Assembly (NCBI GenBank): GCA_017853555.1
Contig: JAFMJH010000015.1
Coordinates: 1-43,928 of the forward strand
Direction of reading: 5' to 3'
DNA from: Steroidobacteraceae bacterium
GTDB taxonomy: Bacteria > Pseudomonadota > Gammaproteobacteria > Steroidobacterales > Steroidobacteraceae
Length of the DNA: 43,928 nt
Positions 34,247 through 42,639 of the stretch are shown here, piece by piece. Position 1 is the first letter of the stretch; the number at the start of each line of letters is the position of its first letter. Both the position numbers and the translations under genes were made by a program. Under the pieces are notes generated by a model. That model saw only the letters and a program-made list of their open reading frames with translations. It had not been told where the DNA came from and ran no database searches.

Positions 34247-35617
34247 TCAACCCAACTGCCGGGCGACGTCGTTGAACAGCGCTACGCCCATCAGCAGCAG
34301 CAGCAGCAAAAGACCGACCTGCTGGCCGATCGACTGCACCGCATCGGAGAGCGGCGAACCTTTGATCCATTCGGCGAGCTGGTAGAGGATCTGCCCGCCG
34401 TCCAGAATCGGAATCGGCAGCAGATTCAAAAACCCGAGACTCAGCGAGATCACGATCAGAAAACCGAGGAATTCATTGAGGCCGCTGCTCGCCGATTGGC
34501 CGGCGTATTCGGCAATCGACAGCGGACCCGACAGATTCTTGAGCGAGACCTGACCGATCAACATGCGCGCGAGCATGCGCGCCTGCATCACGCTCATGTC
34601 CCAAGCCCGTTCGCACGCGACGAACGAGGCTTCGAAGAAACCGAAGCTGCGCTGGCGCACCATGTCGGCGGGCCAGGGCGGCGGCGGCGGAGTTTCGATG
34701 CGCATGCGACCGCGTTCGCGGCCTTGCACGAGCTCCGAGGAAGTGCGCACCGTCACCACGCCCGGCACGCCGTCGCGCAGGTACTCGACGCGCACGTCGC
34801 GGTTCGGGCGATCCGCCACCAACTCGGCGAGCGCCGGAAAATCGGCCACGACTTCTCCGTCGATGGCGACGATGCGATCACCGGCCCGCAGCCCCGCCAA
34901 CGCGGCCGGGCCACCTTCGGTGAGACGCCCGATCGACGCCGGCATCGGCGGTGACCAGAAACGGAATCCCAAACCCGGCAACAGCACCGACGGCTCGGTG
35001 AGCGCGCGGCGCACCTCGGCATCGGGCACTTGGAGTTGCAAGTCGATGGGCGCGCCATTGCGCTGCACCTGCAGATCCGCCGTGCCGTCGCTGCTCATCG
35101 CGTCGATCAGCCCGAAGATGACGTCGGCGTGATTGGTGACCGCGCGGCCATCGATCCGCACGATTTCATCTTCGTAACGCAAGCCCGCGCGCGAGGCGAT
35201 CGAATCGGCGACGACGCGGCCGACGACCGGGCGCAATTCCGGCGCGCCGGTCACCCACAACATGCCCCACAAGAGGACGATCGCGAACAAAAAATTCGCC
35301 GCGGGGCCCGCGAGCAACACCAGGATGCGTTGCCACGGCGGGCGACGCGTGAACGAACGGTCGAGCTCGGCATCGGGCACCGGCGCTTCACGCTCGTCGA
35401 GCAATTTCACGTAGCCACCCAAGGGCAACGCGGCGAGCACGTATTCGGTGCGATCGGGACCTGCAACCTTGCGCCACAGAGCAGGGCCGAAGCCGACCGA
35501 GAACCGCAAGACTTTGAAGCCCAGACGACGCGCAACCCAGTAGTGCCCGAACTCGTGCACCGACACGAGCAGGCTCACTGCGACCACGAAGCCCACGACT
35601 TGCCACAACAGCGTCAT
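34247..35617 (-). CDS. rseP: Site-2 protease RseP
   Basis: RseP (456 aa) is the inner-membrane zinc protease that cuts the RseA helix and releases sigma-E. The zinc motif HEFGH is at residues 21-25 in the first helix. The third ligand is in NLLPIPILDGG, with LDGG at 405-408. Two PDZ domains lie between (about 115-200 and 210-290). A (CAG)5 run (34293-34307) encodes part of a poly-Leu stretch in the last helix. A five-Pro run lies near residues 313-317. ATG 35617 overlaps the dxr stop (ATGA). RseA, its substrate, is at 1-468. Confidence 0.97.
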   Translation of the reverse strand: MTLLWQVVGFVVAVSLLVSVHEFGHYWVARRLGFKVLRFSVGFGPALWRKVAGPDRTEYVLAALPLGGYVKLLDEREAPVPDAELDRSFTRRPPWQRILVLLAGPAANFLFAIVLLWGMLWVTGAPELRPVVGRVVADSIASRAGLRYEDEIVRIDGRAVTNHADVIFGLIDAMSSDGTADLQVQRNGAPIDLQLQVPDAEVRRALTEPSVLLPGLGFRFWSPPMPASIGRLTEGGPAALAGLRAGDRIVAIDGEVVADFPALAELVADRPNRDVRVEYLRDGVPGVVTVRTSSELVQGRERGRMRIETPPPPPWPADMVRQRSFGFFEASFVACERAWDMSVMQARMLARMLIGQVSLKNLSGPLSIAEYAGQSASSGLNEFLGFLIVISLSLGFLNLLPIPILDGGQILYQLAEWIKGSPLSDAVQSIGQQVGLLLLLLLMGVALFNDVARQLG

Positions 35618-36789
35618 CTAGCCCTCACTTCCAAAGCCGCACGCGCCCGCGCGTCGGCGTCGGCCGCGAGTATGCTGCCGAGGTCCGTGGCGCTGCCCGT
35701 CGAGGCCGCCGCCAGCACGCTTTCGATGACCGCCGGGATACCGCAAAAGTTCAAACGCCCCTCCAGGAAAGCCGCGACGGCCACCTCGTTGGCGGCGTTC
35801 AGCACCGTGGGGGCGAGCCCCCCGGCCCGCCCAGCCTGCTGCGCAAGCGCAAGACAGGGAAAACGGTCCGTGTCCGGCGGCTCGAACTGCAGCGTCCCGG
35901 CCGCGGCGAGATCCAGCGATTGTACACCGGACTCGAGGCGCTCCGGCCAGCCGAGGGCGTGGGCGATGGGGGTGCGCATGTCGGGGGACCCGAGCTGCGC
36001 GAGCATCGAGCCGTCGACGTATTCGACCAGCGAGTGCACCAGACTTTGACGATGCACGACGACCTCGACCTGCTCGGGCGCCAGGCCGAACAAGCGCCTG
36101 GCCTCGATGACCTCCAAACCTTTGTTCATGAGGGTGGCCGAATCCACCGAAATCTTGCGACCCATCACCCATTTGGGATGGGCGCAGGCCTCGGCCGGGG
36201 TGACCTTCGCCAAGCGCTCGCGTGACCAATCGATGAAGGGGCCGCCCGAAGCCGTGAGCAGGATGCGGCGGACGCCCGGCGGATTGCGACCCGTCTCGCT
36301 CTCGCGCGGCAGGCATTGGAAGATCGCGTTGTGTTCGCTGTCGATCGGCAGAAGCGTCGCCCCCGCCGCACGCGCCTCGGCGATCAACAACTCGCCCGCC
36401 ATCACGAGCGGCTCTTTGTTGGCGATCATCAAACGCTTGCCGGCGCGCGCTGCGGCGAACGCCGACTCGAGTCCCGCCGCACCGACGATGCCGGCCATCA
36501 CGTACGGCGCGGCAGAGAGCGTTGCGATCTCGTTCAAACCGGCTGCACCGACGAGCACGCGCGTCGCCGACCCGCGCGCGCGCAACGCGCGCTCGAGTTC
36601 CGCAGCGGCCGACGGCTCGACCAGACAGGCATAGTCGGGCATGAAGCGCTCGCACTGCGCAAGCAGCTTCGCGGTGCTCGAATGCGCGGCGAGCGCGACC
36701 ACGCGGAATCGATCGGCATGCCGCGCGAGCACGTCGAGCGTGCTGTCGCCGATCGAACCGGTGGAACCGAGGATCGCGACGCCGATCAC
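35614..36789 (-). CDS. dxr: 1-deoxy-D-xylulose 5-phosphate reductoisomerase
   Basis: Dxr (391 aa) makes MEP from DXP, the committed isoprenoid step. The NADPH-binding GSTGSIGDSTLDV motif is at residues 8-20. NKEPLVMAGE, IDSEHNAIFQCL and LTASGGPF form the active site, and HPKWVMGRKISVDSATLMNKG is highly conserved. GTG 36789 overlaps the cdsA stop (GTGA), as part of a run of coupled genes. A second open frame on the same strand over the same bases (35618-36913) has no similarity and is not real. Confidence 0.97.
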   Translation of the reverse strand: MIGVAILGSTGSIGDSTLDVLARHADRFRVVALAAHSSTAKLLAQCERFMPDYACLVEPSAAAELERALRARGSATRVLVGAAGLNEIATLSAAPYVMAGIVGAAGLESAFAAARAGKRLMIANKEPLVMAGELLIAEARAAGATLLPIDSEHNAIFQCLPRESETGRNPPGVRRILLTASGGPFIDWSRERLAKVTPAEACAHPKWVMGRKISVDSATLMNKGLEVIEARRLFGLAPEQVEVVVHRQSLVHSLVEYVDGSMLAQLGSPDMRTPIAHALGWPERLESGVQSLDLAAAGTLQFEPPDTDRFPCLALAQQAGRAGGLAPTVLNAANEVAVAAFLEGRLNFCGIPAVIESVLAAASTGSATDLGSILAADADARARAALEVRAR

Positions 36790-37601
36790 GCGATGAGTCC
36801 CGTGCGCAGCAAACCGAGCACGAATACGGGCACGCCGGCCGAAAGACTGTCGAGTCGATCGAGCACGCCCCCGTGACCCGGCAACAATCGACCGCTGTCT
36901 TTGATCCCCGCATGACGCTTCAACAGGCTCTCGGTCAGATCACCGACCACCGAGAACGCCACCGCCACTAGCGCGAGCACGGCCACGACGTCGGTCGGCA
37001 GACCGAGCAGCGTCGCGCCGACATAGGCCACCGCTTGCGAAAGCACGACGCCGCCCAACACGCCTTCCCAACTTTTGCCGGGTGAAACGCGGGGCGCGAG
37101 CTTCACGCGTCCGAGCGCATGACCGAAAAAATACGCGCCGACGTCCGCGGCCATGATCACGAGCAACACGAACAGCACGAGCCAGGCACCACGATCGTCC
37201 ACGAGGCGCAGATAACCGAGCGCCGCGCCGGTCGGCACCAGCGCCAACACCCCGGCGACGGCGGCCATCACCCGCGATGTGCGCGCCGGCGCAAAGACGA
37301 TCCAGAAAAATGCGACCAACCACCAGATCGCCGCGCACCACAACAGTTTCTGCAAGGCATCGGGATCGACGCGCACCGGATCGCAAGCGACGACCGCCAA
37401 GGCGACCACCAGCACGTACAGCGCGCGCACGCGAGGCGAAGCGTGCACGAACGCCGACCATTCCCATGCACCGCCGATCAGCACCGCCGCGATGAGCAGC
37501 AAGGTCGCGATCGGCGGCAGGGCGAACAGGTCGAGCAACAACAGCGCGGCGAGCACGATCGCCGTCGGCACGCGCTGTCGCAAACCGCTCGGCGCACTCA
37601 C
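36786..37601 (-). CDS. cdsA: Phosphatidate cytidylyltransferase
   Basis: CdsA (271 aa) forms CDP-diacylglycerol from phosphatidate and CTP for phospholipid synthesis. The protein is almost entirely membrane helices. The C-terminal signature has SVVGDLTESLLKRHAGIKDSG and LPGHGGVLDRLDSL, which contain the conserved metal and substrate residues. ADVGAYFFGHALGR and SPGKSWEGVLGG are further family motifs. GTG 37601 overlaps the uppS stop (GTGA), and the end overlaps dxr. Confidence 0.96.
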   Translation of the reverse strand: MSAPSGLRQRVPTAIVLAALLLLDLFALPPIATLLLIAAVLIGGAWEWSAFVHASPRVRALYVLVVALAVVACDPVRVDPDALQKLLWCAAIWWLVAFFWIVFAPARTSRVMAAVAGVLALVPTGAALGYLRLVDDRGAWLVLFVLLVIMAADVGAYFFGHALGRVKLAPRVSPGKSWEGVLGGVVLSQAVAYVGATLLGLPTDVVAVLALVAVAFSVVGDLTESLLKRHAGIKDSGRLLPGHGGVLDRLDSLSAGVPVFVLGLLRTGLIA

Positions 37602-38326
37602 CGGCCGCCCTCCCCGCGCGCCTGCGCGCCGGTGAGGCCGTACCGACGTTCACGCCGCGCAAAATCCGCGATCGCCGCATCGAGTTCGTTCGCGCCGAAA
37701 TCCGGCCACAGGCAATCGGTGAAATGCAGCTCCGCGTAGGCGACGTTCCACAACAAAAAATTGCTGATGCGATGTTCGCCGCCGGTGCGGATGAACAGAT
37801 CGGGGTCCGGCAAACCGGCCAACTGCAATGCGTCCGCAAACGAGGCTTCGTCGATCTCGTCGGCGCGCAACGCCCCACTCGCGCAGCGGGCGGCAAGACG
37901 CCGCGCCGCCTCGACGATATCCCAACGACCGCCGTAACCGACCGCCACCTGGAATTTCAGCCCGTCATTGTGCGCCGTCTGCGCCTCGGCGTCGGCGATG
38001 CGCTGCTGCAATCGCACGGACAGGGTGTGACGGTTGCCGATGAAGCTCAACCGCACGCGATTTTGCTGCAATTCTTCGAGCTCGCGATCGAGCGCCTCGA
38101 CGAACAGGCTCATCAGTGCCGCGACTTCGACCTCGGGTCTGCGCCAGTTCTCGCTCGAGAACGCGAACACCGTCAGCGCTTCGATGCCGCGCTCGGCGCA
38201 GGCGCGCACGCAACTGCGTACGGCGTCGACGCCGGCCCGATGACCGGACGTGCGCGGCTCGCCACGGGCTTCGGCCCAGCGGCCGTTGCCGTCCATGACG
38301 ATCGCGATGTGCCGAGGCAGCGTCAC
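37598..38326 (-). CDS. uppS: Undecaprenyl diphosphate synthase
   Basis: UppS (242 aa) extends farnesyl diphosphate to the C55 lipid carrier for cell-wall and O-antigen synthesis. The IAIVMDGNGRWA motif holds the catalytic D12. GHRAGVDAVR, TVFAFSSENWRRP and the C-terminal DLFIRTGGEHRISNFLLWN and ELHFTDCLWPDF motifs are all present. The start GTG 38326 is 27 bases after frr. It closes the isoprenoid link from Dxr, IspD and IspF. Confidence 0.97.
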   Translation of the reverse strand: MTLPRHIAIVMDGNGRWAEARGEPRTSGHRAGVDAVRSCVRACAERGIEALTVFAFSSENWRRPEVEVAALMSLFVEALDRELEELQQNRVRLSFIGNRHTLSVRLQQRIADAEAQTAHNDGLKFQVAVGYGGRWDIVEAARRLAARCASGALRADEIDEASFADALQLAGLPDPDLFIRTGGEHRISNFLLWNVAYAELHFTDCLWPDFGANELDAAIADFARRERRYGLTGAQARGEGGR

Positions 38327-38353
38327 GCGTGGCGTGTCGTCGTCAGGTCCGAC

Positions 38354-38911
38354 TCAGACCTGCATGATCTCTTTTTCTTTGGTCGCGAGAATCTGCTCGA
38401 TCTCGGCGACGTACTTGTCGGTCAGCTTCTGGATGTCTTCCTGCGCTTTTTTCTCGTCGTCCTGACCGATCAGCTTTTCTTTGAGGAGTTCTTTGACGTC
38501 CTGCAGCACGTCGCGTCGCACGTTGCGCACCGCCACGCGCGCGCCCTCGGCGTCACCGCGCACGACCTTGGTGATGTCGCGGCGGCGCTCTTCGGTCAGC
38601 GGCGGCAACGGCAGACGAATCACCGACCCCGCCGTATTCGGCGTGAGGCCGAGATCCGACTTGTAGATCGCCTTCTCGACCGCCTGCACGGCCGCCTTGT
38701 CCCACGGCGTCACGACGAGCGTGCGGGCATCCTCGACGCCCACGTTCGCCAGCTGCTGCAGCGGCGTCTCGGTGCCGTAGTAATCGACTTTGATGTTCTC
38801 GACCAACGACGGATGCGCACGACCGGTGCGCAATTTCTTGAGATCGGTCTGGAACTGCAGCGCGCACTTGGCCATGCGAGCGGCGGCGTCCTTTTTGATG
38901 TCTTCGAGCAT
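38354..38911 (-). CDS. frr: Ribosome recycling factor
   Basis: RRF (185 aa) works with EF-G to split ribosomes after termination. The three-helix bundle has [46 protein letters not shown], and [30 protein letters not shown] at ATG 38911 gives the family length of 185. The frame is open to 38953 but lacks similarity. It follows pyrH by 13 bases, the standard order. Confidence 0.98.
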   Translation of the reverse strand: MLEDIKKDAAARMAKCALQFQTDLKKLRTGRAHPSLVENIKVDYYGTETPLQQLANVGVEDARTLVVTPWDKAAVQAVEKAIYKSDLGLTPNTAGSVIRLPLPPLTEERRRDITKVVRGDAEGARVAVRNVRRDVLQDVKELLKEKLIGQDDEKKAQEDIQKLTDKYVAEIEQILATKEKEIMQV

Positions 38912-38924
38912 GACGTGTTCCCGC

Positions 38925-39647
38925 TTATTTGTGGGTGACGACGGTACCGACATCCTCGCCGCGCACGATGCGCAGCAGATCGCCGGCGTTGTTGAGATTG
39001 AAGACCTGCAACGGCAGGCCGTTGTCGCGACACATCACGATGGAGGTCGCATCCATGACATTCAGGCGTTCATCGAGCACCCGATCGAAAGTGAGCGTCG
39101 CATAGCGCACGGCCGCGGGATTTTTCATCGGGTCGTCGGAATAGATGCCGTTGACCTTGGTGGCTTTGATGAGCAGATCGGCACCGATTTCGATCGCGCG
39201 CAGCGAAGCGGCCGTGTCGGTGGTGAAGAAGGGGCTGCCCGTACCGGCGCCGAACAACACCACGCGCCCTTTCTCGAGATGCCGAATCGCGCGACGCCGG
39301 ATGTAGTCCTCGCAAACTTCGTTGATGCGGATCGCGGACATCACGCGCGCGTGCGTGCCCATGCTCTCGAGCGCATCCTGCATCGCCAGACAATTCATCA
39401 CCGTGGCGAGCATGCCCATGTGATCGGCCGTGACGCGATCCATGCCGGCGCGCGCGAGACCCGCGCCGCGAAAAATGTTGCCGCCCCCGATCACCACCGC
39501 GACCTGCACGCCCATGGCGAGCAGCTCCTGGATTTCGGCGGCGATGCGGCGCAGCACCAGCGGATCGACCCCGTAATCGGACTCGCCCAGCAGCGCTTCG
39601 CCCGACAGTTTCACCAGGATGCGCTTGTATTTGGAACCCGCCGTCAT
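38925..39647 (-). CDS. pyrH: Uridylate kinase
   Basis: PyrH (240 aa) phosphorylates UMP to UDP. The amino-acid-kinase fold is shown by [38 protein letters not shown] and the C-terminal GLPLQVFNL stretch. ATG 39647 has an excellent GGAGG 6 bases upstream. A strong hairpin terminator lies just upstream, so it may have its own initiation or be expressed by read-through from rpsB-tsf. Confidence 0.98.
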   Translation of the reverse strand: MTAGSKYKRILVKLSGEALLGESDYGVDPLVLRRIAAEIQELLAMGVQVAVVIGGGNIFRGAGLARAGMDRVTADHMGMLATVMNCLAMQDALESMGTHARVMSAIRINEVCEDYIRRRAIRHLEKGRVVLFGAGTGSPFFTTDTAASLRAIEIGADLLIKATKVNGIYSDDPMKNPAAVRYATLTFDRVLDERLNVMDATSIVMCRDNGLPLQVFNLNNAGDLLRIVRGEDVGTVVTHK

Positions 39648-39678
39648 CTCAAGCCTCCGTCGCGCCCGGTTATCGAAG

Positions 39679-39702
39679 AAAACCCCGCCGGAGCGGGGTT
39701 TC
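39679..39702 (-). terminator. Rho-independent terminator after tsf
   Basis: A hairpin with stem AAACCCCGC/GCGGGGTTT (39680-39688 and 39693-39701) and a 4-base loop is followed, on the minus strand, by a T-rich run beginning in the stem (TTTTCTTC). It lies between the tsf stop (39738) and the pyrH start (39647), so it would end rpsB-tsf transcription or attenuate read-through. Confidence 0.85.
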
Positions 39703-39737
39703 TGTTGTATCGCATTCGTCGCCGCAAGTCTCGCGGC

Positions 39738-40625
39738 TCACTTGCCGCTGCTGGCTTTGACCTGCGCCATGACCTCGCCGACGAAGTCGTCCTGCTTCTT
39801 CTCGATGCCGGCACCGACTTCGAAACGCTCGTAGGACTTGATCTCGGCCTTGTGTGCCTTGAGCAACTTCTCGATCGTCTGATCGGGGTCCTTCACGAAG
39901 GCCTGGCCGAGCAGCGACTTCTCGTTGAACGTCTTGCGGATGCGCCCCTCGACCATCTTGGCGACGATGTCGGCAGGCTTGCCTTCTCCGAGCGCCTTTT
40001 CGGTCTCGATTTCGCGTTCCTTGGCGAGCACGTCGGCCGGCACGTCAGCCACCGACAAGTAGAGCGGGGAACTGGCCGCAACGTGCATGGCCAGATCGTG
40101 CGCGAGCGCCTGATCGCCACCCTCGATCGCCACCAGCGCCGCGATGCGCGTGCCGTGACGATACGCGCCGAGATGCCCCGACGACGACAGCACTGCATGA
40201 CGACGCACCGAGATGTTCTCGCCGATCTTCGCCACGAGTGCGCGACGACGTTCGTCGACGGTCTCGCCATTGCCGAGTTTGAGTGCAGCGAGCGCCGCCC
40301 CATCGGCCGGCTTGTGGGCGAGCGCGACGGATGCCACTTCACCCGAGAAACCCTGAAAGTCGTTCTCGCGCGCGACGAAGTCGGTTTCGCAGTTGATCTC
40401 GACGATCGCCGCGGAATGCCCGTCGGCCGACTTCTCGAGTGCGATCACGCCTTCGGCCGCGACACGGGCCGCCTTCTTGTCGGCCTTCGCGAGCCCCTGC
40501 TTGCGCATGAGTTCGGCGGCCGCATCGAGGTCCCCATTGGTTTCGACGAGTGCCTTCTTGCACTCCATCATGCCCGCGCCGGTGCGCTCGCGGAGCTGTT
40601 TGACTGAATCAGCGGTGACGCTCAT
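39738..40625 (-). CDS. tsf: Elongation factor Ts
   Basis: EF-Ts (295 aa) is the guanine-nucleotide exchange factor for EF-Tu. The N-terminal UBA-like region has VKQLRERTGAGMMECKKAL, followed by MRKQGLAKADKKAARVAAEG and the core INCETDFVARENDF. The C-terminal module has VEGRIRKTFNEKSLLGQAFVKDP. ATG 40625 is 3 bases after the rpsB stop, with GGAG 7 bases upstream. A terminator follows. Confidence 0.98.
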   Translation of the reverse strand: MSVTADSVKQLRERTGAGMMECKKALVETNGDLDAAAELMRKQGLAKADKKAARVAAEGVIALEKSADGHSAAIVEINCETDFVARENDFQGFSGEVASVALAHKPADGAALAALKLGNGETVDERRRALVAKIGENISVRRHAVLSSSGHLGAYRHGTRIAALVAIEGGDQALAHDLAMHVAASSPLYLSVADVPADVLAKEREIETEKALGEGKPADIVAKMVEGRIRKTFNEKSLLGQAFVKDPDQTIEKLLKAHKAEIKSYERFEVGAGIEKKQDDFVGEVMAQVKASSGK

Positions 40626-40628
40626 GGC

Positions 40629-41627
40629 TCAACTCCGACGACGCGGCGCACCGGCAGCCGGACCGGTGCGGCGACGCGGCGCGGAGGCCGACGTCGTGGC
40701 GGCACCATCGGCGCCCGGCACGTCGACCACGATCTCGGCGCCCTCTTCCTCGGCGTCGGCGGCTGCCGGGGCGACCGAAGCGGTCACCGGCGGACGACGA
40801 CGAGCCGGTGCCGCGGCACCGCCCGGGCGACGTCCGCGCACCGGAGCTTCTTTCTTCGGGCCGCGGCCGCGAGCGGCCTTCGGCTTCGGATTGCCTTGTT
40901 CGTCGAGTTCGACGAATTCGTCTTCACCCACGGCGAGCATGGGCGAGGATTCGCGACCTTCGAGCACGGCATCGGCGATACCGCCGGCGTACAAGTGGAT
41001 CGCGCGCATCGCGTCGTCGTTGCCCGGGACCAGGTAGTCCACGCCTTCGGGCGAGCAGTTCGTGTCGACGATGGCGACGACGGGGATGCCGAGCTTGTTG
41101 GCTTCGTGGATCGCGATGTTCTCGTGACCGACGTCGATCACGAAGATCGCATCCGGGAGCGACTCCATGTCCTTGATGCCGCCGAGGCTGCGCTCGAGCT
41201 TTTCCATTTCGCGGCGCAACATCGTGCCTTCTTTCTTGCCGCGCTTGTCGAGCGAGCCGTTGGCCTTCATCTCGACGAGGTCAGCCAGTCGCTTGATCGA
41301 CTGACGCACGGTCTTGAAATTGGTGAGCATGCCGCCGAGCCAGCGCTGGTTCACGAAGGGCATGCCGCAACGGGTCGCTTCCTTCTGGATCGGCTCGCGC
41401 GCGGAGCGCTTGGTGCCGACGAACAGCACCGTGCCGCCGTCGGAGACGACGCCCTTGATGAAGTGCGCGGCCTCGGCGAAGAGCGGCTGCGTCTTCTCGA
41501 GATTGATGATGTGGATTTTGTTGCGTTCGCCGAAGATGTATTCAGCCATCTTCGGGTTCCAGAAGCGGGTTTGGTGTCCGAAATGAACACCCGCTTCCAG
41601 CATCTGTCGCATGGACACGCTGGGCAT
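40629..41627 (-). CDS. rpsB: 30S ribosomal protein S2, with long C-terminal extension
   Basis: S2 (332 aa) is a component of the small ribosomal subunit. The core covers about residues 1-224: [54 protein letters not shown] and the [19 protein letters not shown] segment. E. coli S2 is 241 aa, whereas here about 108 residues follow the core: an acidic patch ([10 protein letters not shown]), basic Gly/Arg blocks, another acidic patch ([10 protein letters not shown]), and a final [15 protein letters not shown]. The ATG has AGGAG 6 bases upstream. The reading frame is unbroken and coupled to tsf, so the tail does not look like a frameshift artefact. Confidence 0.97.
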   Translation of the reverse strand: MPSVSMRQMLEAGVHFGHQTRFWNPKMAEYIFGERNKIHIINLEKTQPLFAEAAHFIKGVVSDGGTVLFVGTKRSAREPIQKEATRCGMPFVNQRWLGGMLTNFKTVRQSIKRLADLVEMKANGSLDKRGKKEGTMLRREMEKLERSLGGIKDMESLPDAIFVIDVGHENIAIHEANKLGIPVVAIVDTNCSPEGVDYLVPGNDDAMRAIHLYAGGIADAVLEGRESSPMLAVGEDEFVELDEQGNPKPKAARGRGPKKEAPVRGRRPGGAAAPARRRPPVTASVAPAAADAEEEGAEIVVDVPGADGAATTSASAPRRRTGPAAGAPRRRS

Positions 41628-41754
41628 AAGTCACTCCTTGTCGGGTTAAGCCTCCGCGCATCTCGACAGTCATCCTCGAGCCCCGAAGGATTCGAGAACA
41701 CCCAACTGCCGATGTATCGATGCGCGTGTGGGTTGGTTACGTTGCCAAAAAAGG
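41628..41754 (-). promoter_or_regulatory. rpsB 5' leader (candidate S2 autoregulatory region)
   Basis: If transcription starts near 41754, rpsB has a leader of about 127 bases. It contains a hairpin with CTCGA/TCGAG arms and a CC-TTCG-GG tip near 41672-41697, and AGGAG just before the start. Gammaproteobacterial rpsB leaders are known to bind S2 for feedback control. I have not shown that this leader has the conserved S2-binding shape. Confidence 0.4.
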
Positions 41755-41768
41755 CCGCGCTTTATACC
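41742..41768 (+). promoter_or_regulatory. Possible promoter of map-glnD
   Basis: On the plus strand TTGCCA (41742-41747) lies 15 bases before TATACC (41763-41768), a short spacer. Its -10 overlaps the rpsB -10 on the other strand. The leader to map would be about 85 bases. Weak candidate. Confidence 0.3.
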
Positions 41769-41789
41769 ATGGAGCCCCCGTAAAAACAA
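41761..41789 (-). promoter_or_regulatory. Predicted sigma-70 promoter of rpsB-tsf
   Basis: On the minus strand TTGTTT (41789-41784) is separated by 17 bases from TATAAA (41766-41761). The bases after the -10 are GCGCGG, a GC-rich discriminator typical of promoters repressed by ppGpp, as for many ribosomal genes. This is the best vegetative promoter in the window. Confidence 0.7.
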
Positions 41790-41858
41790 CGCTTTACGGG
41801 CACCCCGACACCCCCTGCCGCCGACCGTCCACGCCCCTGCCCGAGTGCCTGAAACCCC

Positions 41859-42632
41859 ATGCCCGTGACCATCAAAAGCCTTGAAGAACAACAGAAAATG
41901 CGCGAAGCGGGTCGTCTGGCAGCCGAGGTCCTGGACCTCATCGGCGCCCACGTCCAGCCCGGGGTGACCACCGACGAGCTCGACCAAATCTGCCACGACC
42001 ACATCGTCGAAGTGCAGCGGGCCATTCCGGCCAACCTCAACTACCGCGGCTTCCCGAAGACGATCTGCACGTCGGTCAATCACGTGGTCTGCCACGGCAT
42101 CCCGAACGACAAACGTTTGAAGGCCGGCGACATCATCAACATCGACGTGACCGTGATCCGCGACGGTTTCCACGGCGACACAAGTCGCATGTATTTCGTC
42201 GGCAAACCGCCGGCGCACGCGCAGCGCGTGGTCGAAACCTGTTTCGAAGGCATGTGGCGCGGCATCCGCGCGGTGCGCCCCGGCGCGCGTCTCGGCGACG
42301 TCGGTCATGCCATTCAAAGTTTCGTCGAAGAGCGCGGCTATTCGGTGGTGCGCGAGTATTGCGGGCACGGCATCGGCCGCATCTATCACGAAGATCCGCA
42401 AGTGCTGCACTACGGCAATGCGGGCACCGGTCTCGAATTGCAGCCCGGCATGACCTTCACCGTCGAGCCGATGATCAACATCGGCAAGCGACACACCAAG
42501 GTGCTGCCGGACGGTTGGACGGTGGTCACCAAAGATCATTCGCTCTCGGCGCAATGGGAGCACACCGTGCTCGTGACCGACGCCGGCGTGGAAGTGTTGA
42601 CGCTCGGCGCCGCCAGCGCCGTACCCGCCTGA
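41859..42632 (+). CDS. map: Methionine aminopeptidase, type I
   Basis: MetAP (257 aa) removes the initiator methionine. Metal and catalytic residues are visible: His in VCHGIPN, the two Asp of IDVTVIRDGFHGDTSRMY, His in CGHGIGRIYHEDP, Glu in TVEPMIN and Glu in QWEHTV. ATG 41859 is the usual N-terminus (VTIKSLEEQQKMREAG) but has no visible Shine-Dalgarno. It diverges from rpsB across 231 bases, the same arrangement as in E. coli, and is followed by glnD after 7 bases. Confidence 0.97.
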   Translation: MPVTIKSLEEQQKMREAGRLAAEVLDLIGAHVQPGVTTDELDQICHDHIVEVQRAIPANLNYRGFPKTICTSVNHVVCHGIPNDKRLKAGDIINIDVTVIRDGFHGDTSRMYFVGKPPAHAQRVVETCFEGMWRGIRAVRPGARLGDVGHAIQSFVEERGYSVVREYCGHGIGRIYHEDPQVLHYGNAGTGLELQPGMTFTVEPMINIGKRHTKVLPDGWTVVTKDHSLSAQWEHTVLVTDAGVEVLTLGAASAVPA

Positions 42633-42639
42633 TCGGACG

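Noticed and set aside
34293-34307. CAG trinucleotide repeat in rseP as a phase-variable tract
   Set aside because: Five units encode Leu residues within a membrane helix; changes would be in-frame and there is no sign of switching.
32705-34954. A plus-strand open frame of about 750 codons
   Set aside because: It is antisense to bamA and rseP and is explained by their codon bias.
35618-36913. A second minus-strand frame over dxr
   Set aside because: It is in another frame of the true dxr; the dxr frame has all catalytic motifs while this one is Arg-rich noise.
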